From: Deltaproteobacteria bacterium
GTDB taxonomy: Bacteria; Myxococcota; Kuafuiibacteriia; Kuafuiibacteriales; Kuafuiibacteriaceae
Assembly (NCBI GenBank): GCA_011526105.1
Contig: WYAZ01000194.1
Location: 1 to 64,000 of the forward strand
Direction of reading: 5' to 3'
DNA: 64,000 nt
Part shown: one piece after another, positions 19,106 through 27,745 of the stretch
Position numbering within the stretch: position 1 is the stretch's first letter
Layout: each line of letters begins with the position of its first letter
Notes under the pieces: generated by a model
Database searches by the model: none
What the model was told of the DNA's origin: nothing
Seen by the model: only the letters and a program-made list of their open reading frames with translations
Made by a program: the position numbers and the translations under genes

Positions 19106-19798
19106 ATGCGTACGAACGGAACGCGAGTGAGTCGGAGCCCGAGACCTCTCCCGCGTCTCCTCCTCGCACTCGGCGGTCTGCTCGCCTCGACGAGCCCTGC
19201 CTTCGCTCAATCCGACGACGAAGCCTCTCCCCTCGAGGTCGAGCTTCGACTCGAACAAGATACGGTCCTCACCTCCTTCGACGTGACCTCGGCGTTTACG
19301 GACAGGTTCCGTCGAAAGCTCGGCGGCGGCCTGAAGAGCCAGATCGTCATCGAGATGTCGCTTCGAGACGCCAACGACCTCGAGATCGCCTCGAACCTAC
19401 GTGAGTGCCAGCTCCGGCTCGATATCTGGGATGACCTCCTCTCCGTCGGCTTCCGAGAGGCGGACCGCCAGCGCCGGCAGCGCACCTCCGTCATCGACCG
19501 GGGGCTCGCGTTCTGCGGCAAGGTCGAAGGGGCGACGCTCGGCCGTCTCGCCTTGCTCACCCGGGCGTATGGCTATCGCCTCCACGTGGCAGTCACCCTC
19601 AACCCAGTCTCGGAGGAGCTGCTGCAGAAGACCCGCGAGTTCCTCGCGAACCCACGAGGGCGCCCCACCGGAGGACAGCGCACGATCTTTGGCGCCGTAT
19701 CACGCTTCTTCTCATCGAACAGCGCGACGGGAGAGGAGCGCTTCGTCTTTGTCTCCGCGCCTCTGCGTCGTCCGGTTGAGTCTGGGGCCATTCCGTGA
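19106..19798 (+). CDS. Secreted DUF4390-like protein
   Basis: A 230-residue exported protein with signal peptide RLLLALGGLLASTSPAFA. The mature part is mixed beta/alpha: LEVELRLEQDTVLTSFDVTS, SQIVIEMSLRD, LRECQLRLDIWDDLLSV and a C-terminal LHVAVTLNPVSEELLQKT. This order, and a position directly upstream of an NtrY-type histidine kinase, match DUF4390 proteins of other proteobacteria. The family is assigned by that combined similarity. Its stop overlaps the kinase GTG start by 4 bases. It may be a periplasmic partner of the kinase. Confidence 0.6.
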   Translation: MRTNGTRVSRSPRPLPRLLLALGGLLASTSPAFAQSDDEASPLEVELRLEQDTVLTSFDVTSAFTDRFRRKLGGGLKSQIVIEMSLRDANDLEIASNLRECQLRLDIWDDLLSVGFREADRQRRQRTSVIDRGLAFCGKVEGATLGRLALLTRAYGYRLHVAVTLNPVSEELLQKTREFLANPRGRPTGGQRTIFGAVSRFFSSNSATGEERFVFVSAPLRRPVESGAIP

Positions 19799-21375
19799 AT
19801 CAGCCCCGTAGAGTCTCCCGCTTCGAGCGCCGCATCCTCCTCTCGGTGTTCTTGAGCGGGCTGGTGCCCTTCGTCATCTCGCTGTTCTTCATCCCGCTCA
19901 TCGTCGAGGCCCACTACTCCTTGTTCGTGCACGAGGAAGTGGTCCTCCAGCTCGAAGCCTCCGCGGTCTTCTACAAGGAGTTCTTCGACACGAAGAAGAG
20001 CGAGTTCGCCGCTCGAGCCGAGACCATGTCGAAAGACCCGGTGCTGCTTCGAGCGGCCTCGATGGACGACGCGGAGAGCACGCAGGCGCGTATCCGTCAG
20101 TTCGTGGAGGACAGCCCTGACGTGCGTCGCATCGGGGTTCGGTCGGGGACGGGCGCGATCCTCGGCGAGGTCGCGGGGCCCGCCGAGCGCGCGACCGACG
20201 AGTTCGTCCCCAAGACGCTGGCTCTACCGCTCGGCCTCGGCGAAACCGCTCCGCGCCTGGAGGTCGAGTTCATCTTCCCCCGGCGCTTCCTCGAAGACCG
20301 CGAGCGCGCAGAGGAGATCGCGACCATCTATGGCACCGCGGTCAAGTTCGGCAGCACCTTCGAGCAGGAGCAGCTCAGGACGTACATCCTGATCATCTCG
20401 ATCGTTCTTCTCCTCGCCCTCGGCCTCTCGTACTCCCTCGCAAGGCGCGTCACGAAACGCATCGCCGCCCTTGCCGGCGCCACCGAGCGTGTCGCGAGCG
20501 GCGATCTCGACTTCTCGATCCGGGCGGGCGGGCAGGATGAGATCACCGAGCTGACGCTCGCGTTCAACAAGATGATCGAGGAGGTTCGAGGCGCTCGAGA
20601 CCGAATCGTCTACCTGGAGAAGGTCTCCGGCTGGCAAGACATCGCCCGGCGACTGGCACACGAGATCAAGAACCCCCTCACCCCGATTCAGCTCGCTATT
20701 CAGGAGTTGCACCGACGCGTGCCCGAGTCCGACCCCCGTTTCAAGCAGCTGGTCGAGGACGCGGCGAGCATGGTGGAGGAGGAAATCAGCGCGCTCACTC
20801 GTCTGGTCGACGAGTTCTCTCAGTTCGCCCGGCTCCCCGAAGTGGTCGCGGAGGAGCTGTCCCTCTCGGAGTTCATCGATGAGTTCCTCAAGTCCTATAA
20901 CCGCTTCGAGCCCGACGCCGTGGTCGAGGTCGAGATGCCAGAGGAGCCGGTACGGGCGCTGATCGATCGCGTCCTCATGCGCCGCGTCCTCACGAACCTC
21001 GCAGAGAACGCCATCCAGGCCGCGGGCAGTGGCCAGACGCGCCTTCGTATCAGCGCCAAGAGCACCGGCCCCAACGAGGAGATCGAACTCTCTATCGAAG
21101 ACAACGGCCCCGGCATCTCGGCCCAGGAGGCGCGCAGCATCTTTGAGCCCTACTTCACGACCAAGGACACCGGGACCGGACTCGGGCTGGCCATCGTCAA
21201 GAAGATCGTGCTGCAGCACGGCGGGAGCATCCGCGTGAGCGCGAGCCCGCTGGGGGGCGCCGCCTTTACCATCGTGCTCCCCTCGGCCGCACGGGCTCAG
21301 AGGCTGCTCGAGCGAGCCAGCGCTCGTCCGAGCAAGGCGGACGGCCCCTTGCCTGATGCGAACGAACGGTCATAG
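19795..21375 (+). CDS. NtrY-like membrane sensor histidine kinase
   Basis: A 526-residue sensor kinase. Transmembrane helices lie at ~13-38 and ~197-216, with a periplasmic domain of ~155 residues between. A HAMP domain spans ~215-268, followed by the H-box RRLAHEIKNPLTPIQ with phospho-acceptor His289. The ATP-binding domain shows an N-box (NLAENAIQAAG), EDNGPGIS and FTTKDTGTGLGLAIV. The H-box and HAMP arrangement is NtrY-like, but there is no PAS domain. No response regulator gene is adjacent, so the partner is unknown. The start is GTG at 19795, coupled to the upstream stop. Confidence 0.9.
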   Translation: MNQPRRVSRFERRILLSVFLSGLVPFVISLFFIPLIVEAHYSLFVHEEVVLQLEASAVFYKEFFDTKKSEFAARAETMSKDPVLLRAASMDDAESTQARIRQFVEDSPDVRRIGVRSGTGAILGEVAGPAERATDEFVPKTLALPLGLGETAPRLEVEFIFPRRFLEDRERAEEIATIYGTAVKFGSTFEQEQLRTYILIISIVLLLALGLSYSLARRVTKRIAALAGATERVASGDLDFSIRAGGQDEITELTLAFNKMIEEVRGARDRIVYLEKVSGWQDIARRLAHEIKNPLTPIQLAIQELHRRVPESDPRFKQLVEDAASMVEEEISALTRLVDEFSQFARLPEVVAEELSLSEFIDEFLKSYNRFEPDAVVEVEMPEEPVRALIDRVLMRRVLTNLAENAIQAAGSGQTRLRISAKSTGPNEEIELSIEDNGPGISAQEARSIFEPYFTTKDTGTGLGLAIVKKIVLQHGGSIRVSASPLGGAAFTIVLPSAARAQRLLERASARPSKADGPLPDANERS

Positions 21376-21387
21376 AGTCCTCGGGCT

Positions 21388-22353
21388 TTGCTAGGGCGCA
21401 CACTCATCGTTTCGGCCACATTGCTGCTGGGCTTGGCGGGCTGCTCATCCGGGGGGGCTGGGGCAGAAAAGAAGCCCCCATCCACGGAGGGGGCACATCC
21501 AAAAGCCGGGGGCCCATCGCGAGGTGGTCCCGGGCAGAAGGACCCGCTGATCGGCGCCAAGAAGATGGCTTCATCCGGCAACACGGATGGCGCGATCGCG
21601 GAGACGGAGAAGGTGATCGCGTCTCGCCCCCAGCTCGAGGAAGCGTACGCCTTGCTCGCCGCGCTCTTGTCCATGAAGGACGAGTCCGAGGCGAGCCGCG
21701 ACGCGCTCGAACGTGGACTGGCTGCGCTGCCTCAATCTGCCACGCTGCTGCACGCTCGGGGGATGCAGAAGCTCGAGAGCGAAGACGTGGCGGGTGCGGT
21801 GACCGATCTGGAGGGCGCGCGCGAGCACTCGGCAACCCCGAACGCGGACATCTTGGCCGACCTCGCGTACGCGTACTTGTTTGCCAAACGCAGCAAGGAG
21901 GCCGAGGAGACCGCCCGCGCAGCCGGTGAGCTCGACCCATCCGCCTATGCACCCGCCTTCGTGCTGGGTGAGGCCCTCCTGGCCAGCGATCGACCCAAGG
22001 AGGCGGTGCCGGCGTTTCAGCGCGCGGTGTCGGCCGCCCCGGGAGAGGCCTCGACGAAGCGTCGCCTCGCCAAGGCCCACAATCTCTCCGGACAGCACGA
22101 AGAGGCGCTGAAGATCCTAGATGAATTGATCGCCGCCGCGCCGAACGAACCGATGCTTCGAGCGGAGGCCGCCGGGGCGCTGGTCAACCTGGGACGAGCG
22201 AAGGACGCGGTGGGCTACCTCGAGAAGGCCATCGAGCTCGCCCCCAAAGAGAAGGCGCTCTACGTCTTCCTCGAGAAGGCGCAGACCGCCGCCGGCGACA
22301 AAAAAGGCGCCAAAGCCACGCAGCAGAAACTGAAACGATGGAAGGGACCCTGA
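21388..22353 (+). CDS. TPR-repeat lipoprotein
   Basis: A 321-residue lipoprotein from TTG 21388, with a signal peptide ending LLGLAGC (Cys19). A Gly/Pro-rich linker follows to ~residue 50. Then about seven TPR-like helical pairs run to the C-terminus (for example GALVNLGRAKDAVGYLEKAI and ADLAYAYLFAKRSKEAEETA). It probably scaffolds protein contacts at the periplasmic face of a membrane. It lies 12 bases after the kinase gene and 1 base before the DUF3467 gene, so all three are likely on one transcript. It could act with the upstream outer-membrane proteins, which is inferred from position only. Confidence 0.8.
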   Translation: MLGRTLIVSATLLLGLAGCSSGGAGAEKKPPSTEGAHPKAGGPSRGGPGQKDPLIGAKKMASSGNTDGAIAETEKVIASRPQLEEAYALLAALLSMKDESEASRDALERGLAALPQSATLLHARGMQKLESEDVAGAVTDLEGAREHSATPNADILADLAYAYLFAKRSKEAEETARAAGELDPSAYAPAFVLGEALLASDRPKEAVPAFQRAVSAAPGEASTKRRLAKAHNLSGQHEEALKILDELIAAAPNEPMLRAEAAGALVNLGRAKDAVGYLEKAIELAPKEKALYVFLEKAQTAAGDKKGAKATQQKLKRWKGP

Positions 22354-22354
22354 G

Positions 22355-22669
22355 ATGACGGATGAGAAGAAGGGGTCGACACCACCACCCCATGTACAAG
22401 TGCAGATCGAGCTCGACGCGGAGACCGCGCAAGGCACCTACGCCAACATGGCGATGGTGAACCACACCGACAACGAGTTCACCTTCGACTTCATCTACGT
22501 GCAGCCTCAGGCGCCCAAGGCGAAGGTGCGGGCTCGAGTGATCTCCAGTCCGCGCCACACCAAGCGGCTCCTGATGGCGCTGCAGGAGTCCATCGCGCAG
22601 TATGAGAACAAGTTCGGTCGCATCGAACTCCCGACCGGTCCCGCTCCGTCCGGCCGCATCTTGAACTGA
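22355..22669 (+). CDS. DUF3467 protein
   Basis: A 104-residue cytosolic protein that matches DUF3467: QIELDAETAQGTYANMAMVNHTDNEF (in short, TAQGTYANMAMVNHTDNEF), FDFIYVQPQ, and ARVISSPRHTKRLLMALQES with a final YENKFG. The family is widespread in bacteria and is often near outer-membrane or chaperone genes, but its function is unsettled. The gene begins one base after the previous stop and ends the seven-gene run begun by rng. The hexamer-repeat element follows within 20 bases. Confidence 0.88.
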   Translation: MTDEKKGSTPPPHVQVQIELDAETAQGTYANMAMVNHTDNEFTFDFIYVQPQAPKAKVRARVISSPRHTKRLLMALQESIAQYENKFGRIELPTGPAPSGRILN

Positions 22670-22688
22670 GACCGCGGCCCCAGAACAT

Positions 22689-22909
22689 CCCTGATCTCCG
22701 TTCGTTCACCTGGCCGTGAACGTGGCCGTAGTCGTGGTCGTGATCGTGGTCGTGGCCGACGACGGGAAACGTGGCCCTTGGCCGTAGCCGATCCCACCGG
22801 ATGCAAGGTGCAGCGGTGCAAACGGCAACGATCTCGAGCGGCCACGTTCATGTTCATGTTCACGTTCACGTTCACGGCGACGTTCATGTTCACGCCCTGA
22901 AGATCAGGG
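22689..22909. repeat. Hexamer-array element bounded by 9-bp inverted repeats
   Basis: Between convergent genes, CCCTGATCT (22689-22697) is matched by its exact inverse AGATCAGGG (22901-22909). Inside, a left array at ~22715-22763 is built of CGTGNN hexamers (CGTGAA, CGTGGC, CGTGGT, CGTGAT). A right array at ~22842-22894 is built of GTTCAY hexamers, the same unit in reverse orientation. A perfect 7-bp hairpin (CGTTCAC at 22703-22709 and GTGAACG at 22716-22722) lies at the left. No gene is believable here: the minus-strand frame would encode only alternating Asn/Val/Met repeats. The element could fold as one long stem, act as a bidirectional terminator, or be a mobile repeat. Confidence 0.7.
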
Positions 22910-22931
22910 GACTTGTGAGACCCGCGGCCGG

Positions 22932-25163
22932 CTACGCGCGAATGGGAGTGGCCTTGAGCGCCGCCTTGCCGTCCTTGCGATAGACCTGGAAGCGCACGGT
23001 GCGGCATTTGTACTTCTCGATCAGCCCTTCGCGGTTCTTCCGCAGCTTGGCGACGAACTTGTCGAAGGCGAGATCGGCGGTAGCCTCACCGCAAGCGCGC
23101 CGCATCTCGACGAAGCGCTCGTACGTCTCCTGGAAGTGCGCATTGTCGGCGGAGTCGAGACCGAACTCATCGGGAAGGCTGAGCTGCCCGGTCACCTCGG
23201 CCGATTTGTCGATCAGCTCCTGGGGCACGTCTGCCACGACCGTGCGCTCCGGAGGGCGATGCCCAGCGTTGTCGGGGCTCTGAAACTGGAAGTGGCCGGT
23301 CAGACCGCCAGCCACCGAGCGCGCCAACAGATCGTCGTCCGGGGCGGACACCACAGTGGACTCCGACCTGAATCCGCCTGTGTCTTCCTCCGGGATGCCG
23401 GCTCGACCGAAGTCGCTGGCGGCCGCTGAACCGCCCATCTGCAGACCCGCCGAGCCGCCCACGCGGGCGGCGGGCGAAGACGGGAGCGCGCCGATGTAGC
23501 CGAGCACCTCGTTCTGCTGGGTGTCTCCGAGGTCCGAGAGCCCGCCGAACGGATTGCCTGGGCTCGGTGCCGGCCCCACGGCGGTGGCCGGCGGGGGCGG
23601 AGGCGGGCCCGACGGGGCGGAGGCGTTCCCGAAGACGTGCCCAGGCCCAGAAAGAGCAGGGCCCGTCGCGAAACGGTCCGCAGGGGCGCCGCGGATCTCG
23701 GAGGCGAACTTTGGCTGTCCCCCTCGGATCTCGGACGCCTTGCGTTTGGGCTGCGAGGGCACCGCGGAGTCGGTGGTGATTCCGTCCGCGTGCCCCGAAA
23801 GCGCGCGGCCCAGCTCGGAGCTCACGTCCTTGAAGTCGAGGTTCGCGTCGGGGCCCGGCGATTCGTCGTCGTCGTCATCGCCGCCGAGCAGGTCGCTCAC
23901 ACTCATGGGCGAAGACGGCGAAGGCGCCGTGGGCGCACGCTCGGGTTTGGTAGAACGATTGGCCGGGTGCGCTACGCCGGTCTCGAGGAGATCCTCGTCG
24001 AGTCCGTCGACCAGCGAGGCTGGCTCGGCGGGCATCTCCCTGGAAAGCGCAGGGGAGACGCCGGTCAGGCTCATGCCCGTCCGAGTGGATGTCGGAATCC
24101 GCTGCACCGTCATGTTCACGAGCTTGACCAGTCGGCGGAAGGGACCAGGCACTCGATACTCGGAGAGCTCGCGCTCGCCTTCTCGAAGATTGAACTCGGA
24201 GAGGTGATCCACGAGCAGACCCATCGGTCGCACGAAGTTTCGATACATGCCGTAGCCGATGAACAAGGCGATCAAGATTGCGATGGCGAGGATCCCGAGG
24301 ATCGACTGCTGGCGCGTGCCGAGCTCGCCCAGACCCTTCGCGGCCGGGACGGAGATGAGCCACTCGAGACCCTTGCCCGGCGCGGGCATCGCCACCGACA
24401 CGTACGCGATGCCGTCTCCGTCTTTGGGCACGAAGAGCGGCAGAAAGCCGATGTTGACGCCGCTCTCGATGGGCTCGCTGAGGCGACCACCCAAGACCGG
24501 GGTCCTCGAGCGCGCCGTGGCCTGAATGACCGACTCCGCCACCTCGGCGGGCAGGGTCGAGACCAAAGTCTCACCGTTCGTCAGGAAAGTGAGGTCCGTT
24601 CCGATCGCACGGGCCACCGAACGGATGAAGGCCGCGTCCATCGGGCGCATCGAGAAGACCGCGCCTGTGGCCTCACCCGACAAGACCACCGGGGCGGCGC
24701 CCACGAAGTAGACCCGGCCGTCGTACTCCCAATAGCCATCGAGCGCGTAGCCCTCCTGGGTGGCTCGAAACAGCGGGACGCCGGTGATCAGCTCCGGGTT
24801 CTCTTCGATCTCCGTCTGACCGGAGCGCAGAAGGACTGCACCCTTGTCATCGACCGCCCAAAAGGTCTCCCCTTCCGTAGCGAGTCGGGCCATGGCGTCG
24901 AGGAGGCTCTGCGGAACCGGGCGACGTGCGCTGGAGAGCTTGGCCGCGCCGACCTCTCGCGCGAGCGAGAGCGCTCGACCGGTGGACTGCTGACCGAGCA
25001 GCGTCAGCTGCGAGGAGAGCGAGGCCGGCGCCACTTCCGCCGTGGCCAGACCGGCGGCCTCCACCCGCGCAATCATGGATTGCGTGTCCTCGTAGAAGGC
25101 GTACCCCAGCGGGGTCACGATGCAGACGAGCACCAAGAGTGCGTATCGAAGCCAGAAGGACAT
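22932..25163 (-). CDS. Membrane sensor with extracytoplasmic Cache-like domain and MXAN_5187-like C-terminal domain
   Basis: A 743-residue protein. Helix one is at ~4-22, then an extracytoplasmic region to ~270 with two Cache/PAS-like halves (TFWAVDDKGAVLLRSG; YFVGAAPVVLSGEATG). A second helix at ~289-309 (ILGILAIAILIALFIGYGM) is followed by a HAMP-like stretch. A long Pro/Ser/Gly-rich linker leads to ~100 C-terminal residues with TYERFVEMRRACGE, KFVAKLRKNREGLIEKY and TVRFQVYRKDGKAALKATP. That end resembles the MXAN_5187 C-terminal domain of myxobacteria. No kinase or methyl-accepting domain is present. The ATG at 25163 has GGAG about 10 bases upstream, 4 bases after the previous stop. A longer frame adds only Pro/Arg-rich repeats. 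Confidence 0.75.
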   Translation of the reverse strand: MSFWLRYALLVLVCIVTPLGYAFYEDTQSMIARVEAAGLATAEVAPASLSSQLTLLGQQSTGRALSLAREVGAAKLSSARRPVPQSLLDAMARLATEGETFWAVDDKGAVLLRSGQTEIEENPELITGVPLFRATQEGYALDGYWEYDGRVYFVGAAPVVLSGEATGAVFSMRPMDAAFIRSVARAIGTDLTFLTNGETLVSTLPAEVAESVIQATARSRTPVLGGRLSEPIESGVNIGFLPLFVPKDGDGIAYVSVAMPAPGKGLEWLISVPAAKGLGELGTRQQSILGILAIAILIALFIGYGMYRNFVRPMGLLVDHLSEFNLREGERELSEYRVPGPFRRLVKLVNMTVQRIPTSTRTGMSLTGVSPALSREMPAEPASLVDGLDEDLLETGVAHPANRSTKPERAPTAPSPSSPMSVSDLLGGDDDDDESPGPDANLDFKDVSSELGRALSGHADGITTDSAVPSQPKRKASEIRGGQPKFASEIRGAPADRFATGPALSGPGHVFGNASAPSGPPPPPPATAVGPAPSPGNPFGGLSDLGDTQQNEVLGYIGALPSSPAARVGGSAGLQMGGSAAASDFGRAGIPEEDTGGFRSESTVVSAPDDDLLARSVAGGLTGHFQFQSPDNAGHRPPERTVVADVPQELIDKSAEVTGQLSLPDEFGLDSADNAHFQETYERFVEMRRACGEATADLAFDKFVAKLRKNREGLIEKYKCRTVRFQVYRKDGKAALKATPIRA

Positions 25164-25167
25164 GATG

Positions 25168-26232
25168 TCAGGGCTCCAGCTCGAAGAAGTCGTCTTCGGC
25201 CTTCTTCTTCTCCGCCTTGGGTTTGGTGGGCGGTGGGATCTTGGCCGGTGGCGGTTCTTCGCTCCCGCGCGGCTCGGTCGCCTTGGGCTCGGTCGCCTTG
25301 GGCTCGGTCGCCTTGGGCTCACTCGGCTTGGGCTTGGACTCCGACGGCGGAGACGCCTTTGGCTTGGGCTCGGCCGGAGGCTTGGCCTTGCTGGGCGAGG
25401 GCGCCGCCTTCTCGATCTCGGGCTTCTCGAGCTTCAACTTGGCGGGTTTCGGAACCGGCACCGGCGGCGGCGCGGACTTCACCTTGTCGTGCGCAGGACT
25501 GGGCGCGTCGCCCGCCTCCGGGGCCTTGGCAGGCACAAGCGGAGGCGCAGAGAGGACGGCCTCCGGGGCGGTCGCCGCCGGAGCCTCGATCTCGAGGGTT
25601 CCGAGGTCGACGTCGGCTCGATCGACGGCCACCTCCTTGGTCGACAGCGCGCCGAAGTGGCCGAGGATGCGCAGCTCATAGGTGCCCTTGGGGACCTCGA
25701 GAACAAATCGGCCGGTCGCGTCGGGTCGAGCGGCGATGCCGACAGACTCCCCGACGTAGAGGCTCCCTTCGAGGAACGGCATCTCGCTCACCGTGACTGC
25801 CGCCCGTCCGCCTTGGCGGCAAGGAAACGGCATGCTCGCGTTGGGTTCGAGCTTCCCAAGGAGCGTGCCCCCGACCGAGATGGTCACGCTGCGACGCTCA
25901 TGGTTCGTGAACTCGACGACGTCATCGAGCGCGCAGGAGACGACCCGCGGACGAAGCTCGTTGCCGACCAGTTCCACCTTCCAGACGACCTCAGCCTCGG
26001 GCAACGGCAGAGAGTCCCGAACTTTCAGAAAGATCGCGAGGTCGGCGCGACGACTTCGACTCTCGGCGGATGGCAGCGCGACGAGCGCCCGAGAGTACCC
26101 CAGGACCGAGGGAGGACCAGCGGCGGGCGGCGAACTCACTCGTCCGGAGATCTGCGCCCCCAAAGCGCTTTGGGCCCCCACGGGCGCGAGCAGCGAGAGG
26201 ACCGGAAGAAGAGCGTGTTTGAGCCGCATCAC
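25168..26232 (-). CDS. Secreted protein with cupredoxin/carboxypeptidase-regulatory-like domains and Pro/Lys tail
   Basis: A 354-residue exported protein (signal peptide to ~residue 25, LGAQ). Residues ~28-190 include a cupredoxin-like segment (RVVSCALDDVVEFTNHERRSV) and a carboxypeptidase-regulatory-like one (RPDATGRFVLEVPKGTYELR). The C-terminal ~140 residues are Pro/Lys/Glu-rich, with three tandem copies of a 15-base unit (25271-25315) encoding the PKATE repeat. It ends in FFELEP. The tail looks suited to spanning peptidoglycan or binding a charged surface. It is cotranscribed with the Cache-like sensor 4 bases downstream, so it may be that sensor's periplasmic partner. Confidence 0.68.
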   Translation of the reverse strand: MMRLKHALLPVLSLLAPVGAQSALGAQISGRVSSPPAAGPPSVLGYSRALVALPSAESRSRRADLAIFLKVRDSLPLPEAEVVWKVELVGNELRPRVVSCALDDVVEFTNHERRSVTISVGGTLLGKLEPNASMPFPCRQGGRAAVTVSEMPFLEGSLYVGESVGIAARPDATGRFVLEVPKGTYELRILGHFGALSTKEVAVDRADVDLGTLEIEAPAATAPEAVLSAPPLVPAKAPEAGDAPSPAHDKVKSAPPPVPVPKPAKLKLEKPEIEKAAPSPSKAKPPAEPKPKASPPSESKPKPSEPKATEPKATEPKATEPRGSEEPPPAKIPPPTKPKAEKKKAEDDFFELEP

Positions 26233-26347
26233 CAGGACTCAAGTTTCATCTCAGGAACCGGAAGGGGTGTCAAACCGCGGGGTAGGCAGACGTCGTCAGG
26301 ATAGAAATCGCTCGATTTCCTGCTCGCCATGCGACACCTCTGCCCTC

Positions 26348-27745
26348 GTGCGCCCCTGGCTGATCTGGTTCGCCCTAGGCGCGTGGACGCTGGGGCTCGG
26401 AGGGCAGCTTCTCCTCGACGACCCGAGGCGCCGCTTCCCCGCGTATGTCGTGCTCGGCGGACTATCGGTCTTGGGCTGGCTCGCCCTCGGGCTCTCTGGG
26501 GCCCGCGGGCGCCTGAGCCGCAGGGTCTTCGTGACAACCGCGTGTGTTTCCCTGGCTTTCCGTGTGGGCGCACTCTGCCTGGCGCCTGCGTTCTCCGAGG
26601 ATGCCTTCCGCTACTTGTACGAGGGCAAAGTCGCGCTCGCTCAGGGTCTCGGCTTTCCCTTCGTCCACGCGCCGGCCGCCGGTCCCGCGCTGGCCCTTCC
26701 GCCGGAGCTCCTGGACGAGAGCTGGCTGCGCATCAATCACGCCTTCATCCCCTCGATCTACCCTCCGCTCGCACAGGTCTTCTTCATGCTCTCGGTCGCC
26801 TTGGCCGGGCTCTTCGGGGGCGGAGAGCTCATCATTCTCAAGGCCTCGCTGGTGCTCGCGGAGCTGCTCGGGGTGGCGCTGCTGCTCGCGGCCGTGAGAC
26901 GGCGCGGCCTCCCGGACGCCACGATCCTGCTCTCCTTGGCCTGTCCCATTTCCATCCTCGAGGTCGCGAGAGAGGGTCACGCGGACAGCCTCGCCTTCTT
27001 GGGCCTCGCTCTCTTCTGCGTGGGCTTTGGCTCGGCGCGGGCGCGGCTGGGCTACCTCGGCCTCGCGGTGGCCGCGCTGGCGAAGCTCACCGGACTGGTC
27101 GCACTGCCGGCGGCGCTGCGAAGCACGAGGAGCGGCCTCGCGATCGCGCTTCCGTTCTTTCTCTTGCTGCTGCTGCCGATCGGCTTCGCGGGTCCTGCCG
27201 CGCTGACCGGCCTCGGCGAATACGCGAGCCGCTGGCGCGCCGGGGACGGTGCCTTCTCCGTCTTGCTCGAGTTGGCCGAGCTCGTGATCGGAGGCGACTT
27301 CACGACCCTCGGGGCCCACACCCTGACGCGCCATGCGCTGGCGCGCGGACTCTCGCTCGTCGGATTCGCCGCCGGGTCGATGGCCATTCTGTGGCGCCCG
27401 GCCCCCATGACGGTGGCGGTCGAGCGTGCGGGGAGCTTGCTCTTGCTCCTGCTCCTCCTCTCGCCCACGCTGCATCCTTGGTACACGCTCTGGCTGCTCC
27501 CTTTTGCGGTCTACGGCGGGCCTGATCGACCGGCCCTGCTCGCCATGATCTCATTGGCGTGGCTCGGACATCACGCCTCCTGGATGGACCTCGACGCCGG
27601 CTGGGTCGATCTGCCGTGGGTTCGAGCGCTCGTCCATCTGCCGGTGTGGGCGCTCTTCCTCGGCCCCCGTCTTTTCGACCGCACGAAGGGTGGTATGCTC
27701 CGCCCGGCGAGCGGAGAGGACTCATGGGACTCAAGGAAGAGCTGA
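26348..27745 (+). CDS. GT87/DUF2029-like multi-pass membrane glycosyltransferase
   Basis: A 465-residue integral membrane protein with about ten to twelve helices. The first loop has FSEDAFRYLYEGKVALAQG and later NHAFIPSIYPPLAQVFFM. An acidic residue in the first loop plus a YPP motif is the layout of GT-C mannosyltransferases of the DUF2029/GT87 type. A late loop contains PTLHPWYTLWLLPFA, also common there. The GTG at 26348 was chosen because the frame becomes hydrophobic there; upstream codons are not membrane-like. The next gene begins 22 bases inside its 3' end. The donor is probably a polyprenyl-phosphate sugar, and the acceptor is unknown. Confidence 0.72.
   Translation: MRPWLIWFALGAWTLGLGGQLLLDDPRRRFPAYVVLGGLSVLGWLALGLSGARGRLSRRVFVTTACVSLAFRVGALCLAPAFSEDAFRYLYEGKVALAQGLGFPFVHAPAAGPALALPPELLDESWLRINHAFIPSIYPPLAQVFFMLSVALAGLFGGGELIILKASLVLAELLGVALLLAAVRRRGLPDATILLSLACPISILEVAREGHADSLAFLGLALFCVGFGSARARLGYLGLAVAALAKLTGLVALPAALRSTRSGLAIALPFFLLLLLPIGFAGPAALTGLGEYASRWRAGDGAFSVLLELAELVIGGDFTTLGAHTLTRHALARGLSLVGFAAGSMAILWRPAPMTVAVERAGSLLLLLLLLSPTLHPWYTLWLLPFAVYGGPDRPALLAMISLAWLGHHASWMDLDAGWVDLPWVRALVHLPVWALFLGPRLFDRTKGGMLRPASGEDSWDSRKS

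Noticed and set aside
22715-22894. Hexamer arrays as a CRISPR array
   Set aside because: Units are six bases with no spacers, and no cas genes are present.
22507-23007. Minus-strand open frame through the hexamer array
   Set aside because: It would encode Asn/Val/Met repeats then Arg-rich sequence, and overlaps DUF3467 and the sensor; the repeat explains the open frame.
23637-25796. Long plus-strand open frame opposite the Cache-like sensor
   Set aside because: Low-complexity Arg/Ala/Pro sequence with no family marks; it crosses two real minus-strand genes.
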